This document shows, piece by piece, positions 31,291 through 41,454 of a DNA stretch of 64,000 nucleotides; position 1 is the stretch's first letter; each line of letters begins with the position of its first letter. Made by a program: the position numbers and the translations under genes. Source of the stretch: Schizochytrium sp. TIO01. Taxonomy: Eukaryota > Sar > Bigyra > Thraustochytrida > Thraustochytriidae. The stretch is taken from NCBI GenBank assembly GCA_004764695.1, contig SMSO01000037.1, positions 542,247 through 606,246 of the forward strand, written 5' to 3'. The notes under the pieces were generated by a model. That model searched no databases. It was not told the DNA's origin and worked only from the letters and a program-made list of their open reading frames with translations.

Positions 31291-34057
31291 CTAAAACGTT
31301 GCCATGCAGCAGCCAGCTTGCGGACTTGTGCCCGCCTCGGACTCTTTTGGTTAGGTGTTATGCCAAACGCTCCTTCAGATCCATCCAAGGTTATGCTCAA
31401 TTTAACATGCAAGCACCGGTCGCGACTTGATGTTATCTGTAAGCTACTGGATATAGATGAAGCTGAAAAATGGAAACAATTCGCTCCAGCAACTTTAGCG
31501 CTCACAAGGTTAAATCTAAGTCAGAAGATCTGAACCAATGCTTTTGCCGAGCCGGGAAAAGAGCACAGGCTAAATTTCGAAGTCTCTTCCGCCTGATGAC
31601 TACCAGGTTGACTCTGGTAGCTCTTGTCGGAAGGCCAAACCTTGCTGCGTTTCTGTACACTTTGGCAATCAGTTTGTTTCTGGGAACACCGGCGGTTCCT
31701 GGCGAGGCTGTTCGATATGCTTGCACACTATTCTTTGAGTGGCTGAGACCTGGCCCAGCTGCTGAGCAGTTTTCTGAAAAAAGCTATTAGCTTTACCGTC
31801 TACAATTGCTTCTCAATTATCTACTAGTAATTTGGTATTTATAATCAATAAAACAGATTTAAAAATATATGATTAAATCACTATCATACGTATGTCCCAA
31901 TTATAAAAGGCGATACATTCGTTGGTATCGGAGAAATTTTTCCGTACAGAAACGAGAATGTAATACGGACTTTGTAAATAAAACCCTAAGACTTAACCCA
32001 CGATGGTCAATAGCAAGGGCGGCGAATCCATTTCCTCTTTCACATGTGTTGTGTTTAGTTGTTATATGTAGTTTAACCTTAGCTTGTTGAGACCAAACTG
32101 TTGCTTTGATCTAGTTAGCATAAAGAGGAGAGCTAAGGTTGTAAGCTTTTTGGTCAGAACGCCTGATCATACTCAAGCTGGATTGATCAAACTATTAATT
32201 TGCAATTCTATTCACAGTATCCCCTTTGTCTTTGTACAAAACTAATTGCAACAATTAAAGGGCTTTAATAAATATCATGAGAAATGAGGGAACCCGCACT
32301 ATCGATGGTATAAGTTTATTACTCAACGGATCAATGCATCTCATATATATGCAAATGGTTGTGGTACAGTTACAGCACCAACACTAAATTGGGCACACAT
32401 AATCAATGCGTTTCTTCGGCTAGAACAGGGAGGCAGGTCAGTCTATTGAAGCAAAGGGAGTGAAGAAGGGTAGTTCTGTCATTTTGATATGAAGTGAGTT
32501 GTTACGTCGAGCGATTGATTCAACTGTATAGCGATACGTAAAGCAAAACTGTTCAAACATTATGAAAAAAGATTGAGGCCAAAGGGAAAAAGGGAACACT
32601 TATCTACCATCTCCGCGCCCGGCCAGGATGTTTCGCAGTGTTATGAATGGGGGACTTTCAACAATTTGTTAACTAGGATATCCATATTGGTCTCTGAGTC
32701 ACTTGTATGTACTTCATAGACAAAACTGTACTTTCCCAAAGTCAATCTAACTCTGATATCCCATGGTATCAGTAGGCACTACTAGAATTGATTTTGTTAA
32801 ACTATAAAACAAAAGTTGGGTAGGCCTAATAAAAGCTCAAGTAGAAGAAGTATTTCTGATAGTATAGAAATATGGCTAAACATTATCTATAAGAAGTAGA
32901 TAGGTGTAGGTAGGTACCCACCTCCCCCTACGGAACAAAAAGAAAAAAAAACCTAGCATAATGTATTGGAATTTATATTCGTTAGAGAGATGGCAAGAAT
33001 TACGCAGGAGTAGAGAGCCAAGGGTAAGACTAAAGTAGTGGATATTCGAAGTGTTGATGCGCGGAATCCAAGATGCGTTGGCAAAAGAATTGGATTAATC
33101 AAGACGTCACCGTGCGCGGTTACTTTCCATATACTCTAGCTAACCAACCAATGGAAAACGCTCTGTGGCCCATTGGGCGTGTTGAGAGACCAGCTTCTGC
33201 TTTGGGAGGTCATAGTATAGTCCATTCGTGAACTAATAGCCAGAATGAACTTTTTAGCAAGATGAGGTATTATCGTCGTTATATATTGGTTGTTTCCCTT
33301 GTCTGCTTGTTTACTTGTCTACTCATGTTGTGTCGTGTTATTTTGTTTTGCTAAAAAACTTATTTTTAAAAAAATGAAAGAAACGAAATTCAATCATGAA
33401 CATGAAATTGGCTATGGCGATTTAACCATCAGAAATACATTTTACAGCATAGTGGATTTCACTTATCATACACAGCGAAGGCATTTAAACAGCGAGGAAG
33501 GGAGGCACCGATCAATTGATTTTGCTGGCTATCTGGTTATGAGTTAAACTTGTATTGGATGGATTTTATTTTGTATTACCAACCATCGGGAAAGTAAGGA
33601 CATAACAAAAGCCCACGAAGTCACATTTGGCGCGCAAAAGGTCCTGCAGACAAGATCGATAATACACATCCGCGTTCAAGGAGAAAGCTTTCCCATAGAA
33701 AGATCCTTACGCTGCTCTATGCAGAAAATACATTGAATCCATTTTAAGCAACTGCTGTGGTTCATATAAGTTGAGGTCAACTGCAAGCCACTACTAGCAA
33801 ACCTTAGGTAGTTTTTTACAATTTGTCCTCCGTCTCATTGTTTCTTCCTGTCAACAAGTTGAGAAAGCCAGGACTAGGTACAGATCAAGAACTTTGAGAA
33901 GAAAAGACAAGGAAGCTTGACTACCCAGCATAGTTCCTCTAAAACTTTGACTGAGGGAGAGCAGGCCCCAGCAAGGCTGCCTTGAAGACTTGCAAAACTG
34001 TAATCGGAGGTGGGGTTACAGAGAATCGTTCAAGGCCTTCAAGAAGGTCAAGCAACA
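31291..34057. other. 2.8-kb region without a clear gene
   Basis: The first ~500 bp may hold 5' exons of the minus-strand gene at 30427-31290. From about 31800 to 33900 the DNA is AT-rich, with short open frames only and no recognisable RNA gene. The final 150 bp are the likely promoter/5' UTR of the next plus-strand gene. Confidence 0.5.
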
Positions 34058-35344
34058 ATGTACATCGGACCATGGCAAGAGTATCAGCTCTCCCAGAGCG
34101 TGGAAAACCCTCACAATCGGTTTTCCCGTATGGTGAGGCGCGCGACGGCGCCACCAAACAGCGTCAAAACTGTTGATGTTGATCTGGAACCTGATACTCC
34201 AGAGACAGACGCAGACGAGACAGAACTGCTAGAACTTCGCGATGAGCCAGGCAACGAAGATGCTAGTATGATGCAGCTGCTTGAGCAGCGCATTCATGAG
34301 ATGGACGATGGTCAAGTTGACAACCTACTCCATCAGCTTCACAGCGTAGCAAACGACGAGAAGTCTCGCAAGAGTGTACTTATTAGTTTCTTTCGTCAGA
34401 ACACTACATCGCACTCGCGCTCACACGATGATTCGACCCTGTCTTCTAAGAATGCAAAACAGCATCGAGTTCGATTTGGATCTCAAGGCATTCTTCCTCA
34501 CCATGGTGCAGCAGCAGCTGCCACGCAACATCGGCCGTCCCCTCTTTCGCGAGGTAGCGTCAATATGGGAACTGAACGAAAACGCTTTGGAACGACCGGC
34601 GCTCTTCCTCGTCCGAGCAAGTCGACCCTAATTGCTATGCGTCGCAGGCAATTCTATGAAAGCAAACAAGCAGACCTTGGTGACAATAAGGACCAGTATT
34701 CTGAGTGTAAAGGTGATGAAGACGAGCTCACAATGGATGATGACGATGCCAAAATCGATGACCACAGCGACTGCAAAAACAACAACAAATACGATCAAAA
34801 TGTTTCACACCACACCGAAAGCAAGGATGACGAGTTTTTCGAGGCTCCAGCAATTTTACCTACGCGCCCGTCTTTATTGTTTGACACTCTGGTACCAGCT
34901 CCCGATACTCGAGAGCCAGTGAATGAAGAGCGCTCCCCAGCGGCATCCCCAAGGTCCCCAGACCAGCCAAACTTACCGCGCATTGGAGGACCTACCCGTG
35001 CCCAGGGTCGTAGTAAGGTTATGGAGCCCCTTTCAGAGGGATGGCCGCAAGCAATCTCCAATAGTCTTGATGAACTCGATCTGCGTAGCGCCAAGGCTGA
35101 GCCCACTACAGCCGAGCTTGCGCTGCCATGTGTCGATGGTCTCGACTTTTCAGCTTGTGATGATGTTGAGTTTAAGGATGAGGACAACTACGGCTCGCCA
35201 TCATCCACAACTGAGCACAAGGTCGATGATCTCATAGCTTGGACCCGTGACCTGGGCATGAATTCAGATGACGAATCTCTCTTTGATGACCAGGCTGGTG
35301 CAAGTGATGATGATGATGAGCTCACTCTTGAGCTTGAGATGTAA
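34058..35344 (+). CDS. Unrecognised acidic protein with GPWQEY motif
   Basis: A 428-aa protein from the first ATG at 34058; an in-frame stop lies at 34001. It opens with MYIGPWQEYQLSQ, a short conserved-looking N-terminal motif. Next come a helical stretch (MMQLLEQRIHEMDDGQVDNL), basic segments (RKRFGTTGALPRPS) and long Asp/Glu-rich low-complexity runs. It ends with VDDLIAWTRDLGMNSDD and an acidic tail. No catalytic domain, signal peptide or membrane segment was seen. The N- and C-terminal short motifs separated by disorder suggest an adaptor or structural protein. Function unknown. Confidence 0.65.
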   Translation: MYIGPWQEYQLSQSVENPHNRFSRMVRRATAPPNSVKTVDVDLEPDTPETDADETELLELRDEPGNEDASMMQLLEQRIHEMDDGQVDNLLHQLHSVANDEKSRKSVLISFFRQNTTSHSRSHDDSTLSSKNAKQHRVRFGSQGILPHHGAAAAATQHRPSPLSRGSVNMGTERKRFGTTGALPRPSKSTLIAMRRRQFYESKQADLGDNKDQYSECKGDEDELTMDDDDAKIDDHSDCKNNNKYDQNVSHHTESKDDEFFEAPAILPTRPSLLFDTLVPAPDTREPVNEERSPAASPRSPDQPNLPRIGGPTRAQGRSKVMEPLSEGWPQAISNSLDELDLRSAKAEPTTAELALPCVDGLDFSACDDVEFKDEDNYGSPSSTTEHKVDDLIAWTRDLGMNSDDESLFDDQAGASDDDDELTLELEM

Positions 35345-35803
35345 ATCTCTTTACAAGATTATTTGGTAGAGCGTACGCAATTTCTGCTTCGAATATAAAA
35401 ATCGAGTCCGCGCTTATATATTGTAAATCTAGACTTCTGTACAAGAAATTATTTGTATGATTGATAATACTCCAAAACCTTTTCGATCTTCTGATATCAA
35501 AGAATAGTGCCAGACAACACAAACTGTGTTTTTAGAGTTACTACTTGTCGCTTCGTGGGCATGTGTGTGTTCTACTTTTGCTTGCAAAGTTTCGCCCCTG
35601 AAATCTCATATTTTCATTTAGCAAAACATGTTTCTCAATTGAGGGGAAATAACGAAGTCATTAAGGAGTGCAAACACAGCATAGTAAATAGTGAATATGA
35701 GCAAACCCAAAAACAAAACTGAGATAATACTTTAATAGATATGATATAAGAACTTCTTGAAGCTCATTGTGATGAAATATTTGAGATGATATTTGACGTC
35801 AGA
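35345..35803. other. Convergent 3' intergenic region
   Basis: 459 bp between two convergent stops, AT-rich. A TGACGTCA sequence is present at 35794-35801, but next to a 3' end, so a promoter role is unlikely. Confidence 0.5.
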
Positions 35804-38224
35804 TTACTTTGAGCAACTTATGTTGCTAAGCTCAGGTTCATGTTTGTTCTTAAAAGTAGGTTTCTTGATAAGGATTGTTGTTTGCTCGACAACATCACGA
35901 ATCATTCGAAATCGTTTCCGAGCAAGGTAACCTCGAAAGACCATCTGTATTCTAATAGCGGCGGTGTCATGCTGTAAGGCTGTGAGTGTTTCTAGCGCGT
36001 ACATTTTCGTCAGACCTGACCCACTCTTGCTTAAGGAAATGAGATGGCCGAGCGCACCAGACTGCACAAACGCTTGCTTGATTGTAACATCTCTGGATAG
36101 ATTCCCCAGAGCTCGAACACTTTCTCTTTTTGCAATTTCGTGTTTACAGCGAGGAGAAATCATGTAAAGTAATGCATCAAGTGCACGTGCTCGGATAAGG
36201 CTAGGGAAGGTAGACTCCTCCTCAGAGATCCTTGCAAGGATGACTGCAAGATCGGCATTGACGTCTTCGTCAAAAATATTACAAAAGCCAATGAATTGCT
36301 TCAGCATTTCCAAATCATTACCGAGTTCAATTTTGGCTTGACTGGATATTGTAAGGTGAGCCGCCAAACTAAGTGTGAGAGTGCGCAAGTGAAAGTCCTT
36401 GCTTCGCAGGAAAACGCGAATGGGATGTAGGACCCCACTTTCTAAGAGTTGGGTATGTCGGAGACCTGCTTCTTCAGCTTCGGCCAAGTTACTGAGGATC
36501 TTGGCGACTATGCGTGGAATCCTTTTGTCTATAGACTGTAAAATAGTATCTTCATACAGTAACTTTGGTAGCTCACGGCTCACAAGCTCATCTCGCAAAT
36601 TTGCTTGCATTGATAAATTCAGAAGAATTGTCAGACCAAAACGCAAGGCTTCTTGCTCGAGTTCTGCCATCGTCCTAACTTTGGTGGAATTATTCTGCTT
36701 CTTTTTCTTTTGTTGGTCCTTGGCCTCGCGCTGCGTGGGGTTAGAACTGTTCAATTGTGGAGTATCTTTCATCATGGTGCTTCGTCTATTGTTTGGCTGT
36801 TCTACTGATACACTAGAGGGTCGAGATGAGGGTGTTGGGTACTCTGACGACTCTTCTCGTTCCTGGGCGTCCAAGTTTTCCGATACTGAGACGACATTTT
36901 CGACACCGTCCTGTGTGGTAGCTTGGATTTGTAAAGGAGATATTTCAAGCAAACGCCGTGTAGATTTTCCTACGCGGCCACCAGTGTTAGATAGGTGTTG
37001 TGCAAACCGCATAGCACGATACGTACGTATTTCCTTGAGTTCATCGAATATAACTCTCGAAATAGTCTCTACAACACCTTCCTCCAGGAAAGTTTTAAGA
37101 ACCTCAGAGCAGGACGATAGACCTAATAAACACTGTATTACAATTGTAATCGTTTCAAGACTTGATGTTTGCGGATCTAAGTGTAATAAAAGTGGGGTAA
37201 GGACACCACGCTCAACGAGGAGCTCCCGTCGACTGTGACTCGATGCAATCGATGATACCATACTCATCATGTCTCTTCGGATTTGAAGGTCAGGGCTATC
37301 GAGGAGGAGGCTAATCATTGCTTTGATAGCACCCAAATCCTTAGCGATTTCCTCATGATTTGGACCATGTGCAGCAAGTCTTTTGAGCACCTGAGTTGCT
37401 TTCCGGACAGAAACTTCGTCTGTAGTTTGTGCTAATGCAAAGAGATGCTTTACTCCACCACTTAAAACGAGCGCTTCCTTTGTTTCAGGAGACCGAGATA
37501 ACTCCATAAAAATGTTTACACATGCTCGTCGTACATCAACCGAGGAGGAACGACAAATGTAAAAAACACTACGAAGACCGTCTGGCGCTTTAATGAAACG
37601 ACTTCGGACATCAGGGAGGCAAACGAGGAAGCTGAGGGCAATCGCTGCATCTCTCTGTATAGCCGTATCATTGACGTCATTATTCATACCAATCAGTGCA
37701 ATAACAGCTCCAAGTGCCCCCGCCTCAGACAAGACCTGTAGGTTTGCCTCATTCATTGCCAGGGTTGCAAAAGCAGCAGCAGCATCTCTTCGCACTTCAG
37801 TAAATGTGCTCCAGTAAGCTAAATCCACAAGGGGTCGCAAGGTCGCTACATCGAGGTCAATAACTCGAAAATTCTTTTGGGGGAGGCGTGATAACCGCAT
37901 AAAAGTCTGTGCTGCTTTCGGCGCAATGCGTTTGGAGCGTTGCGTCCCAAGGACCTTCTTCTTCTTCTTTTTCTTCTTCAAACTCTGCTGATTGTATAAG
38001 CCAAAATCAATCTCATCTGCACTATCTGAGAACGAAGACAGACCTAATTCACGCCTAACGCCAGCTTCATCAAGAATGTGGGTACGCCCACCATTCTTTT
38101 TACTACTGCTAGGTCTGTTCAATGGTGGAGATGGGATTTTGTTTTGTCTGGACCTGAGACCCGACATTGTCGTGGAGGAAGACGCTGCAAGCGACATGTT
38201 TGTACGGTTCACCCCCACTACCAT
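35804..38224 (-). CDS. Armadillo-repeat protein with C-terminal IQ motif
   Basis: An 806-aa protein from the ATG at 38224; a second ATG nine codons on is an alternative. After a ~130-residue basic N-terminus with a run of eight lysines, armadillo-type repeats fill most of the protein, each with a G-(A/V)-hydrophobic turn: AGALGAVIALIG, GGVKHLFALAQ, LGAIKAMISLLL, RGVLTPLLLHL, SGVLHPIRVFL and SGALGHLISLSK. A Ser/Lys/Gln-rich linker splits the repeats near 450-530. Residues ~755-775 (AAIRIQMVFRGYLARKRF) form an IQ motif, a calmodulin/myosin-light-chain binding helix. ARM plus IQ is common in cilia-associated and cytoskeletal scaffolds, but no specific ortholog was recognised. Confidence 0.8.
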   Translation of the reverse strand: MVVGVNRTNMSLAASSSTTMSGLRSRQNKIPSPPLNRPSSSKKNGGRTHILDEAGVRRELGLSSFSDSADEIDFGLYNQQSLKKKKKKKKVLGTQRSKRIAPKAAQTFMRLSRLPQKNFRVIDLDVATLRPLVDLAYWSTFTEVRRDAAAAFATLAMNEANLQVLSEAGALGAVIALIGMNNDVNDTAIQRDAAIALSFLVCLPDVRSRFIKAPDGLRSVFYICRSSSVDVRRACVNIFMELSRSPETKEALVLSGGVKHLFALAQTTDEVSVRKATQVLKRLAAHGPNHEEIAKDLGAIKAMISLLLDSPDLQIRRDMMSMVSSIASSHSRRELLVERGVLTPLLLHLDPQTSSLETITIVIQCLLGLSSCSEVLKTFLEEGVVETISRVIFDELKEIRTYRAMRFAQHLSNTGGRVGKSTRRLLEISPLQIQATTQDGVENVVSVSENLDAQEREESSEYPTPSSRPSSVSVEQPNNRRSTMMKDTPQLNSSNPTQREAKDQQKKKKQNNSTKVRTMAELEQEALRFGLTILLNLSMQANLRDELVSRELPKLLYEDTILQSIDKRIPRIVAKILSNLAEAEEAGLRHTQLLESGVLHPIRVFLRSKDFHLRTLTLSLAAHLTISSQAKIELGNDLEMLKQFIGFCNIFDEDVNADLAVILARISEEESTFPSLIRARALDALLYMISPRCKHEIAKRESVRALGNLSRDVTIKQAFVQSGALGHLISLSKSGSGLTKMYALETLTALQHDTAAIRIQMVFRGYLARKRFRMIRDVVEQTTILIKKPTFKNKHEPELSNISCSK

Positions 38225-39270
38225 ATACCGAGTGAGCTGATTGTTGTCTTGAACAGTACACGCTTTAGTAACCAAGCAGCTTGCTCTGGGATTTCTGGCT
38301 CTGGTGAGTGAATCTGGAGCAGGGACAGACTTCAAGAACGAAAGGTTTTCTGAGGGTATTCAGTTTTTCAAAGGAGGATTTCCGAGTTGCAGATCTGTAT
38401 TGTAAATACTCAGTTCCCTGGCACGTTTCCAAACAAACTCTGTAAAGGTCTATGTGACGCCAGTGCCCCTACATGCAGGCTCCAGTCAGAATGAAACACC
38501 AACCCTATTTGCCGTGGTGAAAACGATATGTAGAGAAACGTACTACACAAGCGCCACCGTCCTTCCCTCAATATTATTAACAAGAACAACGTTTGCGAAT
38601 GGCTCTGCGTGTGCGATGTATGCAAAAGAGTGATGCACTTGCAACATTCAAAGAGTTTATAGGGTAAAATTTTAAAGCATGTAGTATTAATGTCATTAAT
38701 TCTTTTTAATATTTACTTTTAAAGGAATGGGAGATGATCCTTCTCAGAACGGACAAAAGGGTGTGTACCTACTAAGATAAAGATACGAGTGGTCATGCGT
38801 GACGAATTCTTATATGCCTCTACGGATGGTAATACCTGCTAAAGTACAGCAAGTTTTATGATTGAATATTGAACATGATTGTTTAAAAAAAATTGTGCAG
38901 CTGAAATCTCTTCAATGCAACGAGTAACATCATGAAGAGATAAGGGATTGTGATCTTAGCTTGCGACCGCAGTTGTTGCTTCCTATTAAAGATACTATAA
39001 ATTGTCTATCCGCATGAACTGTATCACAGATATTCTGACACCTTATTTCTTTCATGAGTTGGTATAAATTCTCATCTACGCAAGTGGCAAACGGATTACT
39101 TAGCTTTTACATTTGGGAAAAGTACGAGAACATCTGAGGTTGCTCGCTCTCTTTTTTTTGCCAAGTGTTAAGCATACAAAGAAAAAATACGTGCATGGTT
39201 CAATATCTTGCAGATTTGAATCTAATGTATTGTTATTAGTACCCAAATATAGTTAGGTTTGGTAAGTTTC
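38225..39270. other. 1-kb intergenic region
   Basis: Promoter side of the armadillo gene and 3' side of the secreted-protein gene, both on the minus strand. AT-rich beyond 38640. No gene was seen. Confidence 0.55.
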
Positions 39271-40740
39271 TCACAACTCATCACGGTCTTGTACAACTTC
39301 CTTATCATCTCTCATTGATTTGGATGATTGCTTTGAAGTGCTGGTAGGCGGGTATTTGTGAACAAGTGGATATACAGCAGGTCCGGGGCGAGAGATGGCA
39401 GAGATAATACCTGAGTCACGTCGCGTACGAGCTGACCCTTTTTTAAAATAAGGCCCACTCATCTCTTCATCACACGCAATACAGCGGTTTAAGCTGCCAT
39501 CAGGGAGGTTGTTGGGTGAGCGCATCAGGAGCATGCAGATAGACATACAACGCTTGCGTGTATTACGAGCATTAAAGAGCCAGATATCTGCGCACGGCTC
39601 ACTGAATCCAAGGTCTTGGAGGCAGTCAAGGGCCCATTCCTCACTAATGAAGGACTTCAGGGCACATTTCCTGACAGGTGTCGTCAAATCGGGCTTGGCA
39701 ACATAAACAATGAGATCTTTCAAAGACGAACAAAGACCGCATGCATACTGATGGGTAACAATGGCGCCATCATCAATTGCAGCCTTTTCAGATGCATAGG
39801 TTTCCATGGAGTAGTATTCGTTGTTTGGGGGTTGGAACTTAACAGCGCAAACCTCCTCAGGGTCCATCCATGTACTGAAGTTAGGGTCGAGAAAGGGATC
39901 GATCGCCGGCCTTTCAGGGGCATTTGTGGGTTTTTTACTGGCAAGATTGTCGAGAAACGTTTGGTCATACTTGGGTTGCTTCCATGCTTCTTCTTGCTTG
40001 ATAAGTTCTTCATTGATCGGGGGCAGACTAAGGTTTGCAAGAGCTTCAGAGCTGTTGTCGTAAAAGTTCAGGCCAGCACCTAGGTTGAAAACTGTATCTG
40101 TCGCCTTGGCCTCACACACCTCGTAGCATTCGTGAGAAAGGTCCATCTCGGCAACACACGAGAAAGAGCACGAGTAGAATCCCTGGAGCGATCGAAAGTG
40201 CAAAAGTTCTGAGCACGGCGTAGTGAAACCCATATCGCGGTAGCACTCAATAGCCCAGTCGCGGGAGATAATGCCCTTGGCAACGCAAGGTTGGTGCGCA
40301 TGCTCAAAGCTTTGTGTGCCATTAGGCTCAAATTCAGCAAACACAACAAGATCTTTTAAAGTTGAGCAAACTCCGCATGCGCCAGTGTGAACAAGTTGCA
40401 TTTCTTCATCAGCCTCAAGGGCTTCCTTCGAGACAGTTCTAAATTGATACACGAGGTTGGTAGGCTCAATAAACTCAAGGCCACAGACAGCGTTTTCCGG
40501 TGCACCCTTGAAGTAGTCCTTGAGGATTTGTTGATCCCGAAATGGATTACCCAACAGTGGTGTCGGATGGTTGAACTGTACAAGGCGGTTAATGTGCGCT
40601 TTGGTCGCTTCGTCAACCTTCACCGCAATTCCTGTATCTTTGTCTGCTACATCTGCTTCCGCAATAGTGGCAAGGACAGCTAAGAGGCAGAGTGTCGCCA
40701 ATGCCCGAGCAGCCACACTAGAAGCCCATGCGCGAGCCAT
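39271..40740 (-). CDS. Secreted protein with duplicated Cys-rich domain
   Basis: A 489-aa protein from the ATG at 40740. Residues 1-29 are a clear signal peptide (hydrophobic core ALATLCLLAVLATIAEA). Two homologous Cys-rich domains follow, at ~80-235 and ~300-460. They share the pattern ACGxCSxLKDLxV, then CxxKxxISxxWAxxCxxDxGFxxPC, then CxxxC; examples are TGACGVCSTLKDLVVFAEF and QYACGLCSSLKDLIVYVA. The second copy ends with SGPYFKKGSARTRRDSGI and CIACDEE. I recall similar single domains in uncharacterised secreted proteins of diatoms and other marine protists, but have no functional name. The even number of Cys suggests disulfides. There is no transmembrane segment, so the protein is probably exported or lumenal. 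Confidence 0.8.
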   Translation of the reverse strand: MARAWASSVAARALATLCLLAVLATIAEADVADKDTGIAVKVDEATKAHINRLVQFNHPTPLLGNPFRDQQILKDYFKGAPENAVCGLEFIEPTNLVYQFRTVSKEALEADEEMQLVHTGACGVCSTLKDLVVFAEFEPNGTQSFEHAHQPCVAKGIISRDWAIECYRDMGFTTPCSELLHFRSLQGFYSCSFSCVAEMDLSHECYEVCEAKATDTVFNLGAGLNFYDNSSEALANLSLPPINEELIKQEEAWKQPKYDQTFLDNLASKKPTNAPERPAIDPFLDPNFSTWMDPEEVCAVKFQPPNNEYYSMETYASEKAAIDDGAIVTHQYACGLCSSLKDLIVYVAKPDLTTPVRKCALKSFISEEWALDCLQDLGFSEPCADIWLFNARNTRKRCMSICMLLMRSPNNLPDGSLNRCIACDEEMSGPYFKKGSARTRRDSGIISAISRPGPAVYPLVHKYPPTSTSKQSSKSMRDDKEVVQDRDEL

Positions 40741-41454
40741 GATCACGACTCCCAAAACTTGACCGAAGCTCTCACAGATCTTCTTTGCTCTGCGTTTCCG
40801 ATTTGCTGATTGTATTGCCTGCTTCTTTGATTTTAATTTTAATTAAAACCAAAATTAAAGTATAATAGAAATCGTGGTGTTGCCATTTTGTCGTTTGAAC
40901 ACAGGGTATTTATTATACAGCAACCAAAACAGCTGGAGAGGATCTATCTTTGTGAAATAGAGCTGTCCCATTTTTCAAAAGAGGATTTATGCTATTGGTG
41001 TCAATCAAGAATGAACCTATAAAAGAAGAAACATCACAACTTTCATTTATGAACTAACTTTAACCATCACAACAATTGTAAAAACGGAGTGCTTCTATAT
41101 CGCTCTCTAGACAAACCAGTTGTTTACTCTCCGTCTTCAATTATTAATTATTTCGACTGCAGCTCTGCACAAAATGTGGCTGCGGCTAACACGATTGCAT
41201 TTCTCGTACTCGTACTGGAAAGTTTCAGGCTGGCATTGTCCTCTAGAAGGACGTTTCCTTTATTTCGCATGCATCAACTAAGTCGTCGAAAAGTTTTACA
41301 AAGTAAGCGTTTGACTCACGCAATTGAATCTCTTTTTACAGATGGATATACAAAGGCAGAGAGAACGACCAATTTTAATTGGAAAAAAGGAATGAACGAG
41401 AAAATGAATGAACGTGTGAGCCAGCCAGAATAGAACCCAATCCACCCCGTTCTC
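40741..41454. promoter_or_regulatory. Divergent promoter region
   Basis: 714 bp between the starts of the secreted Cys-rich gene (minus) and the ASNSD1-like gene (plus). An imperfect AT-rich inverted repeat lies near 40826-40861. The promoter role is inferred from layout. Confidence 0.45.

Noticed and set aside
34111-35187. Serine-rich minus-strand frames opposite the acidic protein gene
   Set aside because: Mirror-image frames of an Asp/Glu-rich coding sequence; the plus-strand frame is longer, starts with ATG and has non-repetitive motifs.
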